Positions 1 through 16,835 of a stretch of 64,000 bases of DNA are shown one piece after another. The translations under genes were made by a program, and so were the position numbers. Source of the stretch: Imbricaverruca yamaguchii (lineage: Eukaryota > Arthropoda > Thecostraca > Neoverrucidae); assembly GCA_034440575.1 (NCBI GenBank), contig JAOTOL010001389.1, forward strand, positions 461,501 through 525,500, in the 5' to 3' direction. Within the stretch, counting starts at the first letter, position 1. Each line of letters starts with the position of its first letter. The notes below the pieces were generated by a model. The model was not told the origin of the DNA and made no database searches. It saw nothing but the letters and a program-made list of their open reading frames with translations.

Positions 1-548
1 CTCAGCGCACTCCTCAGCAAGTCCTGGCACCGCTGGTTCGCCAGTGACCACGACATGACCGCGACAGCACTTGGGAGCGATTACATCCAGCCCTGCGGGC
101 TTATATGCAGGGACTCGTCTTGCATGCTAACTGGGTCGGCCCGACCATCTGCATGTAGTGAGAGAAAATGTGTTTGTTTGTCGCGAGCACACCGAAGAGA
201 GATCTTGCCACGACGTCGTGCTGTCGTGCGCGGTGTCTGTTGCCGACGCCCGCTGCCCCTCTCTCTCTCACTACTGCCTCCCCGTCCCGTCGAGAGAACA
301 CTCGACAGCGGCGTGCTTCAGCCCACGACGGACCCGTTGTCGAGACGGCAGACCGGGCGGACGTCGGACCGTCGGCGGACCGCGCCACCTTCCCGTGTCC
401 ACCAGCAGCAGCCCAGCCGGACCCGGTACCGTTCTGTGGGGAGCCGGCCGTGCCGGAGCGGTGGTGCTGTGACTCGGCCGGTGGCGGCTGGGCCGACCCG
501 AGAGCCAGCGTCGTGAAGCACGCGGCGTGCGGAGCGGACGCCGGCGGG
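1..548. other. No gene recognised; GC-rich sequence
   Basis: Several overlapping open frames exist on both strands in GC-rich sequence, but none has a recognisable domain or splice context. Confidence 0.5.
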
Positions 549-1110
549 CGCCGCTAGCCCGGCACGCCGCTAGCCCGGCACGCCGCTAGCCCGGCACGCC
601 GCTAGCCCGGCACGCCGCTAGCCCGGCACGCCGCTAGCCCGGCACGCCGCTAGCCCGGCACGCCGCTAGCCCGGCACGCCGCTGGCCCGCCACGCCGCTA
701 GCCCGGCACGCCGCTAGCCCGGCACGCCGCTAGCCCGGCACGCCGCTAGCCCGGCACGCCGCTGGCCCGGCACGCCGCTAGCCCGGCACGCCGCTACCGC
801 ACGCCGCTAGCCCGGCCCGCCGCTGGACCGCCACGCCGCTAGCCCGGCTCGCCGCTAGCCCGGCACGCCGCTAGCCCGGCCCGCCGCTGGACCGCCACGC
901 CGCTAGCCCGGCTCGCCGCTAGCCCGGCACGCCGCTGGCCCGGCACGCCGCTGGCCCGGCACGCCGCTAGCCCGCCACACCGCTAGCCCGCCACGCCGCT
1001 AGCCCGGCAGCCGCTAGCCCGGCACGCCGCTAGCCCGGCACGCCGCTAGCCCGGCACGCCGCTGGCCCGGCACGCCGCTGGCCCGCCACGCCGCTGGGCC
1101 GACACGCCGC
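549..1110. repeat. 16-bp minisatellite
   Basis: About 34 copies of CGCCGCTAGCCCGGCA with variants (CTGGCCC, CTCGCC). Most units contain an NheI-type GCTAGC palindrome. Confidence 0.97.
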
Positions 1111-3905
1111 ACGTCCGCCCATTCCGCGATGCATGGCGCGGAGGCTAACGAGGAGTCCCGCCGGCAGGTGGTTTCGACATAGCCACCGGTGCTCTTCCGC
1201 GCCGAGTCGGTCACAGAGGCGGCTTGACTGGCGATGGCTGTTGACCGGCGGAGGTGGTCTGTGGCGCCCCCTCAGTGCGACCGTGTTGTGCATGAACAAT
1301 GGTGTGACAAGTCACGGCATGAGAGATCAAGTTGTGCCCGCCTTAGAATGCAATTGAAAGATGGTGCGGAATTCCGCGGCATCTTTCAATTTGAGTTTGG
1401 TTTGCAGCAGTCCTGGGTGCTCCGTCTGTCTGTCTATTTCGGTTTTAGGTATCATCGATCAGATTATGGTCTCCGTCGACACCAGTTCAAGATAAGACTG
1501 ATTAGATGCTATGCGGAACTGTGCAATACACATGAACTCACGATTTATGTGGCAGCCGACGCCTGCATGTGTGTTAGTATTCTGTGGGAGCCTATTCGAG
1601 CTCCACGTGTAAACATTCACAGCTTGCGTCGCATCAGCATTCCCAGGTCAGGCCGGCACGACGCTACCGGACACTATAAATAAGGCAGGCCACCAATCAC
1701 GTCGTACACCCGGAGGGACGGCCGTCGACAACAAAAACGGCACACAGCACAGCTGGGAGACCTCGACCAGCTCCAGTGCACCTCCCGGCACCTTCACTGC
1801 AGCTGGGCGGTGGCAGGTGGTTCAGTCAGCTGCTCGGTGTTCGTAGCCTGTTGTAGTTGCAGCTTGTGCTGTTGCAAAGTTCCGGAAAACAATGTGACAT
1901 TTTGGCTGGTGTTTTGATTGCTGATTTCATTCTGAGTGCATTTGTTCAGCTATGTTAATCCTGCTCAGGAGTACTCTGCTTTGCCAATATGACATTGGGC
2001 GAAGGGGGCTCATAGTGTCCCCTGGACATCTAAAAGACTAACAGGTTTCGCTCGCCTAAAACGGCAATCGATTTTTGTGAAGTGCTCTACATTTCCACAC
2101 CAGAAAATTATGAAACTTTGACAGAGTCGAATATAGGAGCCAAAAGGAGGAACATCGCTATATGTTCCAGACTGGTCTTCTAACTTTCACAGCCGATGTT
2201 ATTATATATTGCACCGTTCTACGGCAAGTGAAACCGAAGCACATTTTTTATTCATAGGCAAGGCCATGCCGCATAAATTGGTGAAACTACTTTTGAATGT
2301 GTCTAATTCTCGTACCCCAATTTTTAACTTTATTTGTTTGCTCTAAGTAATGCTAATAAGCTCAGAGGCAGCTGACGACCGTGGTTGACCCTGGATGTGG
2401 GAGTGGTTCGACAGTCGGTGGAGAGGGCAAGCCGATTTTTAGGGCAATTCCTTCTGGTTGACGTTATTGGGCTGACTAGAAGGCCACATGCAAAGCTCGA
2501 TGAAGCATGCATACCATGACCCCTTACAATAATTGTTTCCAAATTGTACGGCAATACGTCAAACAAATTCAATGAACCAGACGACGGAAGGCAGGCTAAA
2601 AAATAACATCAATTGCGAAATATATCCCGAGGAGGTTGCATGGATCTGCTCTTGAATACAGCATACCTTTGAAGCTCATCAAGCATTCCAAAATACCCTA
2701 TGGTTCCTAGTATAGTGCCAAGGTGTCTCAATACCGATTACATGAACTTCTAAAGTGCACCTTCTGCCTCCTTTGTTGCCCACACTAGCCGAGTCTTAGT
2801 TACGCTTGTGAACTATGAACTCTCAAGTCGTAAACCCTGAAGCCAATGGGCCGTGAACTCTGGCTGCGACGCTTGGTGGAAACGATCAATTGCTTCCGAA
2901 TACACAGATGGCAAAGGTCAAACATTTTGCGAAGTGACAGATCAAAGCTGATTTTGCCGAACATGCCTGCCAGCGCTCACATCTGGAGTCGTCCCTGACC
3001 AAAGTAAAGAGCTCAGAAAAGTGGCACCGCAAGCAAAGAAGAACTCCAGGAAGAGTCACCAAGTTTCACGATGATCGCCCTGATGTTCAGAAGCGAGACA
3101 GAAACCCGCAGGGGCCCACTGAGTATCAAACAGAAACACATTTTGTGCCCTCCACCAGTAATATGGTTAAGGGGAGGGAAGAAGGTCATCCCGTGGTTTC
3201 TGGACGTGAAAGGATTTCCAGGTAAGCAGCTACGCTACACGCAAATGCAAAAATTATCCAAAAGCTGTGCAACATTCGGGCAATCGCTTGCTCATGTCTA
3301 AAACCGACAGGGAAAATAATGATTCTAAACAAACTTTATCCGAATAGCAATTGTTGAACATGGAAAGAAATTGCAGACCGCCAAACTTGTCTTTAAATGT
3401 GATTTTATTTTTCGGTATGCCCCAATTGCCAACCACTCTCCTGGCCTCTACCAAATTAGAACGTTCTGCTTCTTAATTGGTATATTGTGCATTATACTGA
3501 AGAACAATTTTAGCGATATCAGTTTTCACTGTGCCACATAAAAGTACATAAACCACCGGTCGATCTTACCTACAAATGGAACCCTTGACCTCCCCATCAA
3601 CGTCATGTTGATGGCACTAATTGACTCGATATGTTGATGGTACTAATCGAAGGGCTATTCTTATCCATATAATCAAAGTCAATTGTTTCCCACATAGCTA
3701 ATTCGTAAGATCATATTTTCTAAACCCATGCATTCCCTCGTACACCTATGATGTATAGCATATATTTCTAGACAGGGTTGGATGGGATGATCTGATAACA
3801 CAGTATGTCTACATTGAACTAATTCATTTACATGCAAATGATATACGAATACATAAGCACATGCATACCTATGCACATGCTTGCATATCGATATGCATAT
3901 GCATA

Positions 3906-3937
<32 letters not shown>

Positions 3938-5229
3938 ATATATATATTTATATATATTATATATATATTTATTTATTTATTTATATAGTATATATTTTAA
4001 TTAAACAGCACATAAATTTATGCACATTTTGTGGAAATAACAGTACATTTTCTTTCAAATATTAAATGTCCATGCCAACGCGACACTTCCATATCTTTCG
4101 CATGGGAAAATCCGATAAACTTTCTTCTCATTTGACATTTTCTTGAAATTGCTTCAAAATACGGTGGTGGAGCGTGCACGGTCCTTCCCGTATAAGGCAC
4201 CTACAGCAGCGTTGAGCGAGCGATGGCCACTGCCGACAGCGCACTACAGTCGAATCTCCGTGCTTGTCAGTCATACACGCAATGTGTTTATGCAGCCACG
4301 CGCCTCCAAGCGTGAACACTGAGCTTACGTGATATCAGACATGATGCATTGGTGAAAGTCCGTTGCTAAAGGCAGAATTAAAAGCGTTGTCCCTCCCTGG
4401 GACTGAACTCGAGATTCCGCGATGCAAACCACGCACTTCAAACCATTTGCCAGCAAGCGAAAATGCGACTAATAGCCTCCTTCTTTGGGCACAATTAAAA
4501 ACACTTCGTGAAGAATGTTGGGCAGCACAACATGGCTAACAATTAACATGGAAACACACGTCTCACTTCCAATGAAAGAAAATGCAGGGAAACGTTCCAG
4601 CAATAAAGTCATCACGGTTGCAAAAGCGTGACGATTGGACCGAGCCACTCCGGTGAACTTTTGTGCCATCTACAGTGGAGTGGACTCGTTCAGGCTTCGC
4701 CCCCGTTGGTCAGAATAAAAGAACTTGCCAGCATATCCATCAATAAAATCCTGCAATAAAGCCGGTATGCACCAGCCAGCCCAGCCAAGCCGACAGAGCA
4801 GGACAAAAACACGGTTCGAAAGTCTGTAACTAAGCAGTTGTCTGGCGAAACACAGATGATATATCCAACCGCCCACCACCCAGTGCGCCACTGAATAGCC
4901 CGAACTGCGCGTATCCGACATCGATCCCAGGACCTGATGCGCAACGGAGGACGCGGGGATGTGGGGGTGCGACGAAAGGCGCAAACGTAGGCCTGATCAG
5001 AGTATAGGACAGGGAGCGTCCGGTGCACCATGGTCGGCACCCAGCTCCTGCTTGTCTGCTATCTGTTGGCGGTACGCGCTTAATCTTGCCCCGCGTGCCT
5101 GACGCACGGAGGGAGGGGAATACCGTGCATGGGATCGGCGGGCCACACCCAGAGGTCGGTAAACAGCCGTAACTCCGCGGAAGGTGGAGCACACTATGCC
5201 GACAACTCACCACATACCTCAGAGCAAGA
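1111..5229. other. No gene recognised; mixed sequence with AT run
   Basis: No coding region is supported. A TATA-like CTATAAATA lies at about 1673-1681 with no linked ORF. An AT/T-rich simple repeat lies at 3901-4000. A tRNA-like B box on the minus strand (GAGTTCAGTCCCAGGG, about 4395-4410) hints at an old SINE. Confidence 0.5.
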
Positions 5230-5245
5230 CGTAGCTCTCTCTCCC

Positions 5246-5333
<88 letters not shown>

Positions 5334-5552
5334 CCCTCTCTCTCTCTTGTTCTCTCTTCCTCTCTCTCCCTCTATCTCGATCCCTCTCTTACTCCTCACT
5401 CTCTCTCTCTTCCTTACTCTTTCTCTCTATCTTTTTCTCTCCCTCTCATTCTATCTCCTTCACTATCTTTCATTCTCTCCCCCTCTCTTTCTCCCACTCC
5501 CTCCATCCCCCTCTCTCTCTCTCTTTCTCTCCCTCCCTATACCCCTCGTTCT
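5230..5552. repeat. (CT)n microsatellite and CT-rich tract
   Basis: A perfect CT run of about 100 bases is followed by about 200 bases of interrupted pyrimidine tract. Long Ser/Leu or Arg/Glu open frames here are artefacts of the repeat. Confidence 0.97.
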
Positions 5553-7084
5553 CCTCTCACGGACAAAGCCATGGACGAATGCGTACCGATAGGCAGTCCG
5601 AACATCAATCCACAAGCTCAATCTCAGTTCCACTATGTGGCATGTCGGAACGACATGGAGGTTAGATGTGCATACCATTATTTGCCGGTGTGGCACGGAG
5701 GTCTGGTTGGTCGGTGTGTGCTGGATGTCGGCAGGGATGGGGGAGGGTACGAAGCTGTGACTGTCCGATGCGACTGAAGCTGGCTTGTGCCGGTACGGTG
5801 CGGGACCATTGCTGGACGGTATGGCCGGTAAGGATGGAATGTCGGTCTGGCACTCCAGTGAGATGCGACGGCGTCGATGCGAGCTGGATCTGGCGCCGAC
5901 GACTGAGGCGACCGCCTGTCACTGAAGTGGGCGCAACTGACGAGGCCGCCGAGTTCAGAGGTGCCGCATTGTTCGGTTGGGCGCGACTGCTTCGCACTGG
6001 CGCCGACATCAAAGGAGCGGTACCGCTGCGCGCACCGCCGACGGTCGGTGACCCTCGGACCAGGGACAATTGGCAAGGGGATGTCTCGGCTAATGACACA
6101 CACAAGCCGACCGTAGCTGGAGCTGTAATTGATGTTTAATGGTGGGAGACGTCCTGACTTAAAAGGCAGACGGTAAAAGAGCCGTAATTAAAACAGAATA
6201 TAATGGCATGGGAGCCGTAGCGAATTTGGCATTACGTGGATAATTGGCGTTTGGTCCAGCACGACTTGAACTACCACAACGTAGCAACTCGGTGAAATCG
6301 TGTTAATGATGAGAACACTGTAGAAATATATAAATAAGGAATACAATAAGTGTAGCTGAGAATAATGAGCAACCGATCCTGGCTCTGCTCAGTTGGGCTG
6401 CGAAAGTCATGCGAGCCTGCGTATTGGTGAAGAGCAGGTGCATCCCGATCGATTTCTCTCCGGGAGGCATTTCCGGCGTGTGGACCCGACTCAGCGACTT
6501 GCCCATTCCCGGCCTCTGTCGCTGTACAAAACCCTTCGGCCCACTGCACGCAGACCTCTGGCGTTACATGATCTCATGTGCGGCTGATATCTACCTCCGG
6601 CGAACCGTCAGTTCGAACGTAAGACTGTGCCGCCGATGGTGGCTGTCAAACGCGATCCTGCTGCATGCACCCATCAAACGGTGGGCACATCACACATGGA
6701 CGGCAGTTGCTGACAATAAATAACGTGATTAAGTTGCTTTCAAACGTTTCACCCGTTGAAATACGTCAACAGAACATACAGCGTCAACGTTGTCTTTTTC
6801 ACTACTGAAGTTGCCAGTGTTGTCAAGCTGGGTTTGGTCCAAATTCATGCGTTCTGCGTGCTCCACACCACAGCGATCTCCTGTCTGGATGGAGCTTTAT
6901 GTGGACAGAAAAAAGCTGTCTTCCCTCAGGCATTGAGAGACGAACGAAACTGTCTCCTGCCGGACATGGGGAGACCGGTACAAACAGTCTCCGTGTCTCC
7001 GAGCTCTTTTATGGTGAAGATGGTTCCCGCTCTTGACCTAGCCTACACGGTGTTGGTGGGCTCTGCCTCCCGCTTCACCACCCC
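5553..7084. other. No gene recognised
   Basis: Short overlapping open frames occur on both strands, without domains, in sequence of mixed composition. Confidence 0.5.
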
Positions 7085-7520
7085 GTAACAGTGTCGACAG
7101 CCACCGCAGCATCCCGCTCCAACACCCCGCAACAGTGTCGACAGCCACCGCAGCATCCCGCTCCAACACCCCGCAACAGTGTCGACAGCCACCGCAGCAT
7201 CCCGCTCCAACACCCCGCAACAGTGTCGACAGCCACCGCAGCATCCCGCTCCAACACCCCGTAACAGTGTCGACAGCCACCGCAGCATCCCGCTCCAACA
7301 CCCCGCAACAGTGTCGACAGCCACCGCAGCATCCCGCTCCAACACCCCGCAACAGTGTCGACAGCCACCGCAGCATCCCGCTCCAACACCCCGCAACAGT
7401 GTCGACAGCCACCCCCGCCTCTCGCTCCAACACCCCGCAACAGTGTCGACAGCCACCCCAGCATCCCGCTCCAACACCCCGCAACAGTGTCGACAGCCAC
7501 CCCCGCCTCTCGCTGCAACA
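7085..7520. repeat. 44-bp minisatellite
   Basis: About ten units contain CAGTGTCGACAGCCACC and CGCTCCAACACCCC. Open frames of 150-237 codons on both strands are repeat translations. Confidence 0.96.
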
Positions 7521-8224
7521 CGTCTTGCCAGTGTCGACGGCTCGTTTTCTGACCGGCGAATATGACCGGAGAAGCGACAGGTTGGATCTCTGACTGGGAG
7601 CTCCACGGTATGCTGACATTGCGGCCACAGTGGAGGCGAGTGACGCCCGCCACCAGTGTGGAGCCGACCGGGCTCCCTATCAGGAGACCGGGTCAGCCCA
7701 CAGGTCAGCCCACTGGTCAGCCCACGGGCCAAGGAGCCTGCCAAACCAAGGGGCATAATTATCGGCCCTTGTCGGTCAGCCTCTCTTCATCAAGCATGAA
7801 GGAGCATGGAGCATGGAGGAGCATGAAGCATGAAGGAGCATAAAGCATGGAGGTGTGCTACTGCCATGCTGCTTAGCTTGTTTCCGTAACACTTTCCTCC
7901 GATGATCTAGCGCACCAATCCGCGTAATGTGCGCACCTGCGCTGCATCTCCCAGACCTGTACCGGTCTGCCGTCAGCCCGAGATGAGCGCTGGGCCGGAC
8001 TGGGCGGGACCATCTGTCGAGAGCTTAATCAAAGCTGCCCTCTGCTCCGACTGATGTAGGCTGGTGTTGTAACAAACGGTCGGTACCTGGCCGTGGGAGG
8101 TGGACGGTGGCGCTTTCCCGACCATTCATCTCCCGGTGATGTTGGCCGCAGCAACTGGTGCTGCCGCGGCGAGATCTCAGCACTGCAGGATGTCCGTCGT
8201 CCCGACATCGTCCGTGACTGTCGG

Positions 8225-8435
8225 CCGCGATCGTCGGGGATCGGCGGAGATCGTCGGAGATCGTCGAAGATCGTCGGAGATCGTCGGAGATCGTCGGAGA
8301 TCGTCGGCGATCGTCGGAGATCGTCGGAGATCGTCGGAGATCGTCGGCGATCGTCGGAGATCGTCGGCGATCGTCGGAGATCGTCGGCGATCGTCGGAGA
8401 TCGTCGGCGATCGTCGGAGATCGTCGGCGATCGAT
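8225..8435. repeat. 10-bp minisatellite (AGATCGTCGG / CGATCGTCGG)
   Basis: About 20 units are present, with AGATCGTCGG and CGATCGTCGG alternating irregularly. CpG-rich sequence follows up to about 8690, with no supported exon. Confidence 0.96.
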
Positions 8436-8899
8436 GCGCGATCGGTGGCTAATCCGCCGAGCGACGCCGCTCCAGATGGCCGCGCAGGCTGGCCGGGGGC
8501 GGCGGCGGCGGTCGCGGCTCGGCCCGTCTCCGCCGCTGGGGACACGACGAGCCGCACACCGGACGGCGCGGCGGCGACCGGCCGCGACCGGCGCAGACGC
8601 GTCCAGCACGGTGCAGCGGTGCCGCGTTCGTCGGCAAAACAGTGCTCACGAGACGGCCGGCCGCCGCCGCCGCGGTACTTAACGACGGCTCCCGTCGGAT
8701 TTAATGAAGAGGTGGCCGTAATAATTTTTAATCATTAACCAGGCGGCCGTGCCGGGCACGCACCGTTTATCGCGGATGAAGGCTGCCATTACCGGCACTC
8801 GACACGGAACCCGGTCTCAGCCGCGCCTCTGCGCCGCTGCTCGTCCGGCGACCTGACCCGAGCAGCCGGAGGGCACGACCAGTGCGTCAGCAGGCTGTG

Positions 8900-9215
8900 C
8901 TGCATAGCGGTGCCGTATGACGATGCTGTATGACGGTGCTGTATGGCGGTGCTATATGGCAGTGATGTACGGCGGTGTTGTATGGCGGTGCTGTATGGCG
9001 GTGCTGTATGACGGTGATGTATGACGGTGCTGTATGGCAGTGCTATATGGCGGTGATGTATGACAATGATGTATGACAGTGCTGTATGACGGTGCTGCAT
9101 GGTGGTGCTATATGGCGGTGATGTATGTCCGTGCTGCATGACGATGCTGTGTGGCGGCGCTGCATGGCGGTGCTGTATGGTGATGCCGTATGGCGGTTCT
9201 GTATGGCGGTGCCTT
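8900..9215. repeat. 13-bp minisatellite
   Basis: Diverged copies of GTGCTGTATGGCG fill the interval, with GTGATGTATGACG and GTGCTATATGGCA variants. Confidence 0.92.
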
Positions 9216-9540
9216 CGGCAAAAGGTGCTGTATCATTCGAGTGCGTCGGACCACCCACGACCGTTCATGAAGCAGACCAACTATGAGCTGGTGTCGATAT
9301 CGGATTCCACCCCATCATTAGTGACGAGCTGATAACGGCGGTCATGCTGAGCTGCCGTTTCGGCTGATGCTAACAACAGTCGGCACGTCGAGATAGTAAC
9401 GACGTAGGCATCTAATTTAAGCTGACGCCCTGGGCAATGCTTGCATTGCAGCCAAACCTGGGAGGTAGACGGACATTGAACCTAGAACAATTTGATAATT
9501 AAGATAATTCATAAGTAACGTCTGGTATCATTTCATAATT

Positions 9541-9575
9541 AGCGCCTCAGTAGCTCAGTTAGAGCGCTGGTTTCA
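9541..9575 (+). repeat. tRNA-like SINE head, truncated
   Basis: GCGCCTCAGTAGCTCAGTTA followed by GAGCGCTGG resembles the acceptor and D arm (A box) of a tRNA. No B box follows at the right distance. Confidence 0.35.
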
Positions 9576-9636
9576 TTGGTCTCCTTTGATCTGGCAAAAC
9601 AGGGTAGGTGTCGTTTCACGCGCTAGCATTTAGCCC

Positions 9637-9667
9637 GTCCCGGGTCAGTTGCAAACTGGCCCGGGAC
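9637..9667. other. Strong 13-bp hairpin
   Basis: GTCCCGGGTCAGT and ACTGGCCCGGGAC pair over 13 bp, with one G-T wobble and a TGCAA loop. Function unknown. Confidence 0.8.
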
Positions 9668-13440
<3,773 letters not shown>

Positions 13441-14590
13441 GCCGCTATGTCGGTATAGCGGTGGGCCCCCGCTATGTCGGCACAGCGGTGGGCCACCGCT
13501 ATGTCGGCACAGCGGTGGGCCCCTGCTATGTCGCTACAGTTGTGGTCCGGCCGCTATGTCGGCACAGCGGTGGGCCCCCGCTATGTCGGTACAGCGGTGG
13601 GCCCCCGCTATGTCGGTACAGCGGTGGGCCCCCGCTATGTCGGTACAGCGGTGGGCCCCCGCTATGTCGGTACAGCGGTGGGCCCCGCTATGTCGGCACA
13701 GCGGTGGGCCCCCGCTATGTCGAGTCCCGCTATTCAGCGGTGGGCCCCCGCTATGTCGGTACAGCGGTGGGCCCCCGCTATGTCGGTACAGCTGTGGCCC
13801 GGCCGCTATGTCGGTACAGCGGTGGGCCCCCGCTATGTCGGTACAGCGGTGGGCCCCCGCTATGTCGGCACAGCGGTGGGCCCCGCGTACAGCTGTGGCG
13901 GTCGCTATGTAGGTACAGCGGTGGGCCCCGTGCTATGTCGGCACAGCGGTGGGCCCCCGCTATTACAGCGGTGGGCCGCTATGTCGGCACAGCGGTTGGC
14001 CGCTATGCCGGTACAGCGGTGGCCCGGTCGCTGTCGACAGCGCTATGTCGGTACAGCGTGGCGGGCTATGTCGGTACAGCGGTATGTGGTCAGCGGCAGT
14101 CGGTACAGCTGGGCCCGGTCGTATGGCGGTGGGCCCCGCTATGTCGGTACAGCGGTGGGCCCCGCTATGTCGGCACAGCGGTGGGCCCGCTATGCCGGTA
14201 CAGCTGTGGCCCGGTCGCTGTCGGTACAGCGGTGGGCCCCTGCTATGTCGGTACAGAGGTGGGCCCCCGTTATGTCGGTACAGCTGTGGCCCGGCCGCTA
14301 TGTCGGCATAGCGGAGGGTCCCCGCTATGTCGGCATAGCGGTGGGCCCTCGCTATGTCGGTACAGCTGTGGCCCGGTCGCTATGTCGGTACAGCGGTGGC
14401 CCGGTCGCTATGTCGGCACAGCGGAGGGTCCCCGCTATGTCGGTACAGCGGTGGCTGGCACAGCGTGGCGTCGCTATGTCGGTACAGCGGTGGCCCGGTC
14501 GCTATGTCGGCACAGCGGAGGGTCCCCGCTATGTCGGTACAGCTGTGGCCCGGGCGCTATGTCGGTACAGCGGTTGGCCAGCGCTATGCA
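13441..14590. repeat. 28-bp minisatellite, 1.15 kb
   Basis: About 40 units contain CGCTATGTCGGTACAGCGG followed by TGGGCCCC. 28 bp is not a multiple of 3, so the array opens all three frames and yields spurious open frames of up to 436 codons. Confidence 0.97.
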
Positions 14591-15132
14591 AAATGACAAT
14601 GGAGAGGTCCCATCTTCACCATTGTTACTGGTGACAGCGGAGACATCAACGTTGGCTAGAGGCATAATAATCCGGTCTGTATCACGTGCACGTGCGAAGT
14701 TACAATGCCGGATGTATTTTCTCACGACAAAGCCAAGTCGTAAAGGAAGTAAAAGTAAAATTGCCGGTTGAGCAGCCTTCACACTTAAGATAGCGGTTGT
14801 TTTGAGACTAGGCAGTCACATTCACTGGAGCGTTTTGTTGGGTTTTGGAAGGGCGCCTTCTTCTAGTGAGAGTGGCGACATTTCACGTGTAGTACCCTCA
14901 GATCTCTAGCACAGTCGGGTGCAACAAGCGATACAGATATGCTCCTCCCTAATCACGTCCTCCCCAGTTTCTTCGAATAGGTACCGGCACAGTCATCAAT
15001 GGAATCTGCATGGAATCCGCAATCATGCAATCACGCCATTCAGGCATTACTAGGGCCACCCTACTGTTCAGGACTATAATGTGGCAGGGCTATGAGCAGT
15101 TATATTCATGCACACACATGAATGAATATATA

Positions 15133-15229
<97 letters not shown>

Positions 15230-16027
15230 TTTATGTATTATTATTGACATTTACGCGCAATATTATACTTTGTCAGTTTTATATCATGCATTATTGTTTC
15301 GATATCGATTCAATCCAGAAAATGCAATGTTAAATTTCTACATGATTTCGACCAGAACGCAATGTCGAATTAACGTCGCCTGGTATGTACCAGGGTACTT
15401 GGTAATTCAGTATTGCGCAAATGAGCGTTGCATGGAAATAAAGCATATAACAACATCACCATCTCCCTCACCCATTTTGTCCCGGCGAAGCCCATGGGTC
15501 TCGCAGTTCGTGCTTTCAGGTACCCAGCACAGACACAGTTCGTGTCTTCAGGGGCATGGCTCAGATTCGCAATCAGCTGGCATCACCTATGTACCGGATT
15601 ATCCACCTAGGAATGAGGAATCGAAACAGAATACATGCAGCTTCGATCGAAGCATAACCTGCCCGACATGATCACAACATGCTCTGTCCAACTTCAATCA
15701 GGACGTTATGTTCCCTTCTCTAATGGAAATACGTTCCGAGTAGCGGTAATCGATACATGATCTATACAACTCCAGTCCAGACATGATTTACCCAACTCAA
15801 AACAGAGCCCCGACGTGCGCGGCTCCGGTCGAGGGATAGAACTCGAATCTTCGCCTGATCTATAGAGCTCTAATAGAGTCGAGACGTGCGCGCTCGTCCG
15901 CATTAGTCGACTGGGGGGGGAGGGCGCTGTCGAGTTCCTGTGAGGAAATGTCCCGGCTGTCAACCGGCACACAAAGCTGGCTGATGGCCTCGCCAACACC
16001 TCGCAAGGCTGGCCAGAGCACAGCGTG
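14591..16027. other. No gene recognised; contains (AT)n at 15120-15235
   Basis: Apart from the AT microsatellite, I see only short open frames without domains. Confidence 0.55.
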
Positions 16028-16530
16028 CCCATTAGGGGACAGTGTGTCTACCAGAGCACAGCGTGTCCACTAGTACACAGTGTGTCCACCAGAACACAGC
16101 GTGTTCACACACAGTGTGTCTACCAGAGCACAGCGTGTTCACTAGTACACAGTGTGTCCACCAGAACACAGCGTATCCACCAGAGCATAGCGTGTTCATC
16201 AGAGCAAAGCGTGCCCAACAGAGCACAGTGTGTTCATCAGAGCACAACGTGTTCAACAGAGCACAGCGTGTCCATCAAAGCACAGTCTTTCCAACAGAGC
16301 GCAACGTGTCCATCAGAGCATAGAGTGTTGATCAGAGCACAGTGTGTTCATCAGAGAGCAGCGTGTCCATTAGAACACAGCGTGTTGATCAGAGCACAGT
16401 GTGTCCGGCAGAGCACAGCGTGTTCATCACAGCACAGCGTATCCATTAGAACACAGCGTGTTGATCAGAGCGCAGTGTGTCACTCAGAGCACAGCGTGTC
16501 TGTCCAACAGAGGACAGCGTGTCCAGTGAA
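16028..16530. repeat. 18-bp minisatellite
   Basis: Diverged copies of CAGAGCACAGCGTGTCCA with TTCATCAGAG and CTAGTACACAG variants occur in about 28 units. Confidence 0.92.
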
Positions 16531-16607
16531 GCTCAGCCATCTAGCAAAACTCAGTTCCCATCCCTAGTAGAGCACAGCTGTCTGCAATCCATCGACTCGC
16601 AGCCCGG

Positions 16608-16835
16608 GTCGGCCCACGGCCCGGATCGGCCCACGGCCCGGATCGGCCCACGGTCCGGATCGGCCCACGGCCCGGATCGGCCCACGGCCCGGATCGGCCC
16701 ACGGCCCTGATCGGCCCACGGCCCGGATCGGCCCACGGCCCGGATCGGCCCACGGCCCGGATCGGTCCACGGCCCGGATCGGTCCACGGCCCGGATCGGT
16801 CCACGGTCCGGATCGGCCCACGGTCCGGATCTGCC
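16608..16835. repeat. 17-bp minisatellite
   Basis: About 13 copies of CGGATCGGCCCACGGCC are present, with a GGTCCAC variant in the right half. Confidence 0.96.

Noticed and set aside
1673..1681. TATA box promoter
   Set aside because: A TATA-like match without a downstream exon or other promoter element is not enough.
5129..5665. Ser/Leu-rich 178-codon frame
   Set aside because: It is a translation of the CT microsatellite.
13461..14771. 436-codon plus-strand open frame
   Set aside because: It lies in a 28-bp minisatellite that opens all three frames, with no domain or splice context.
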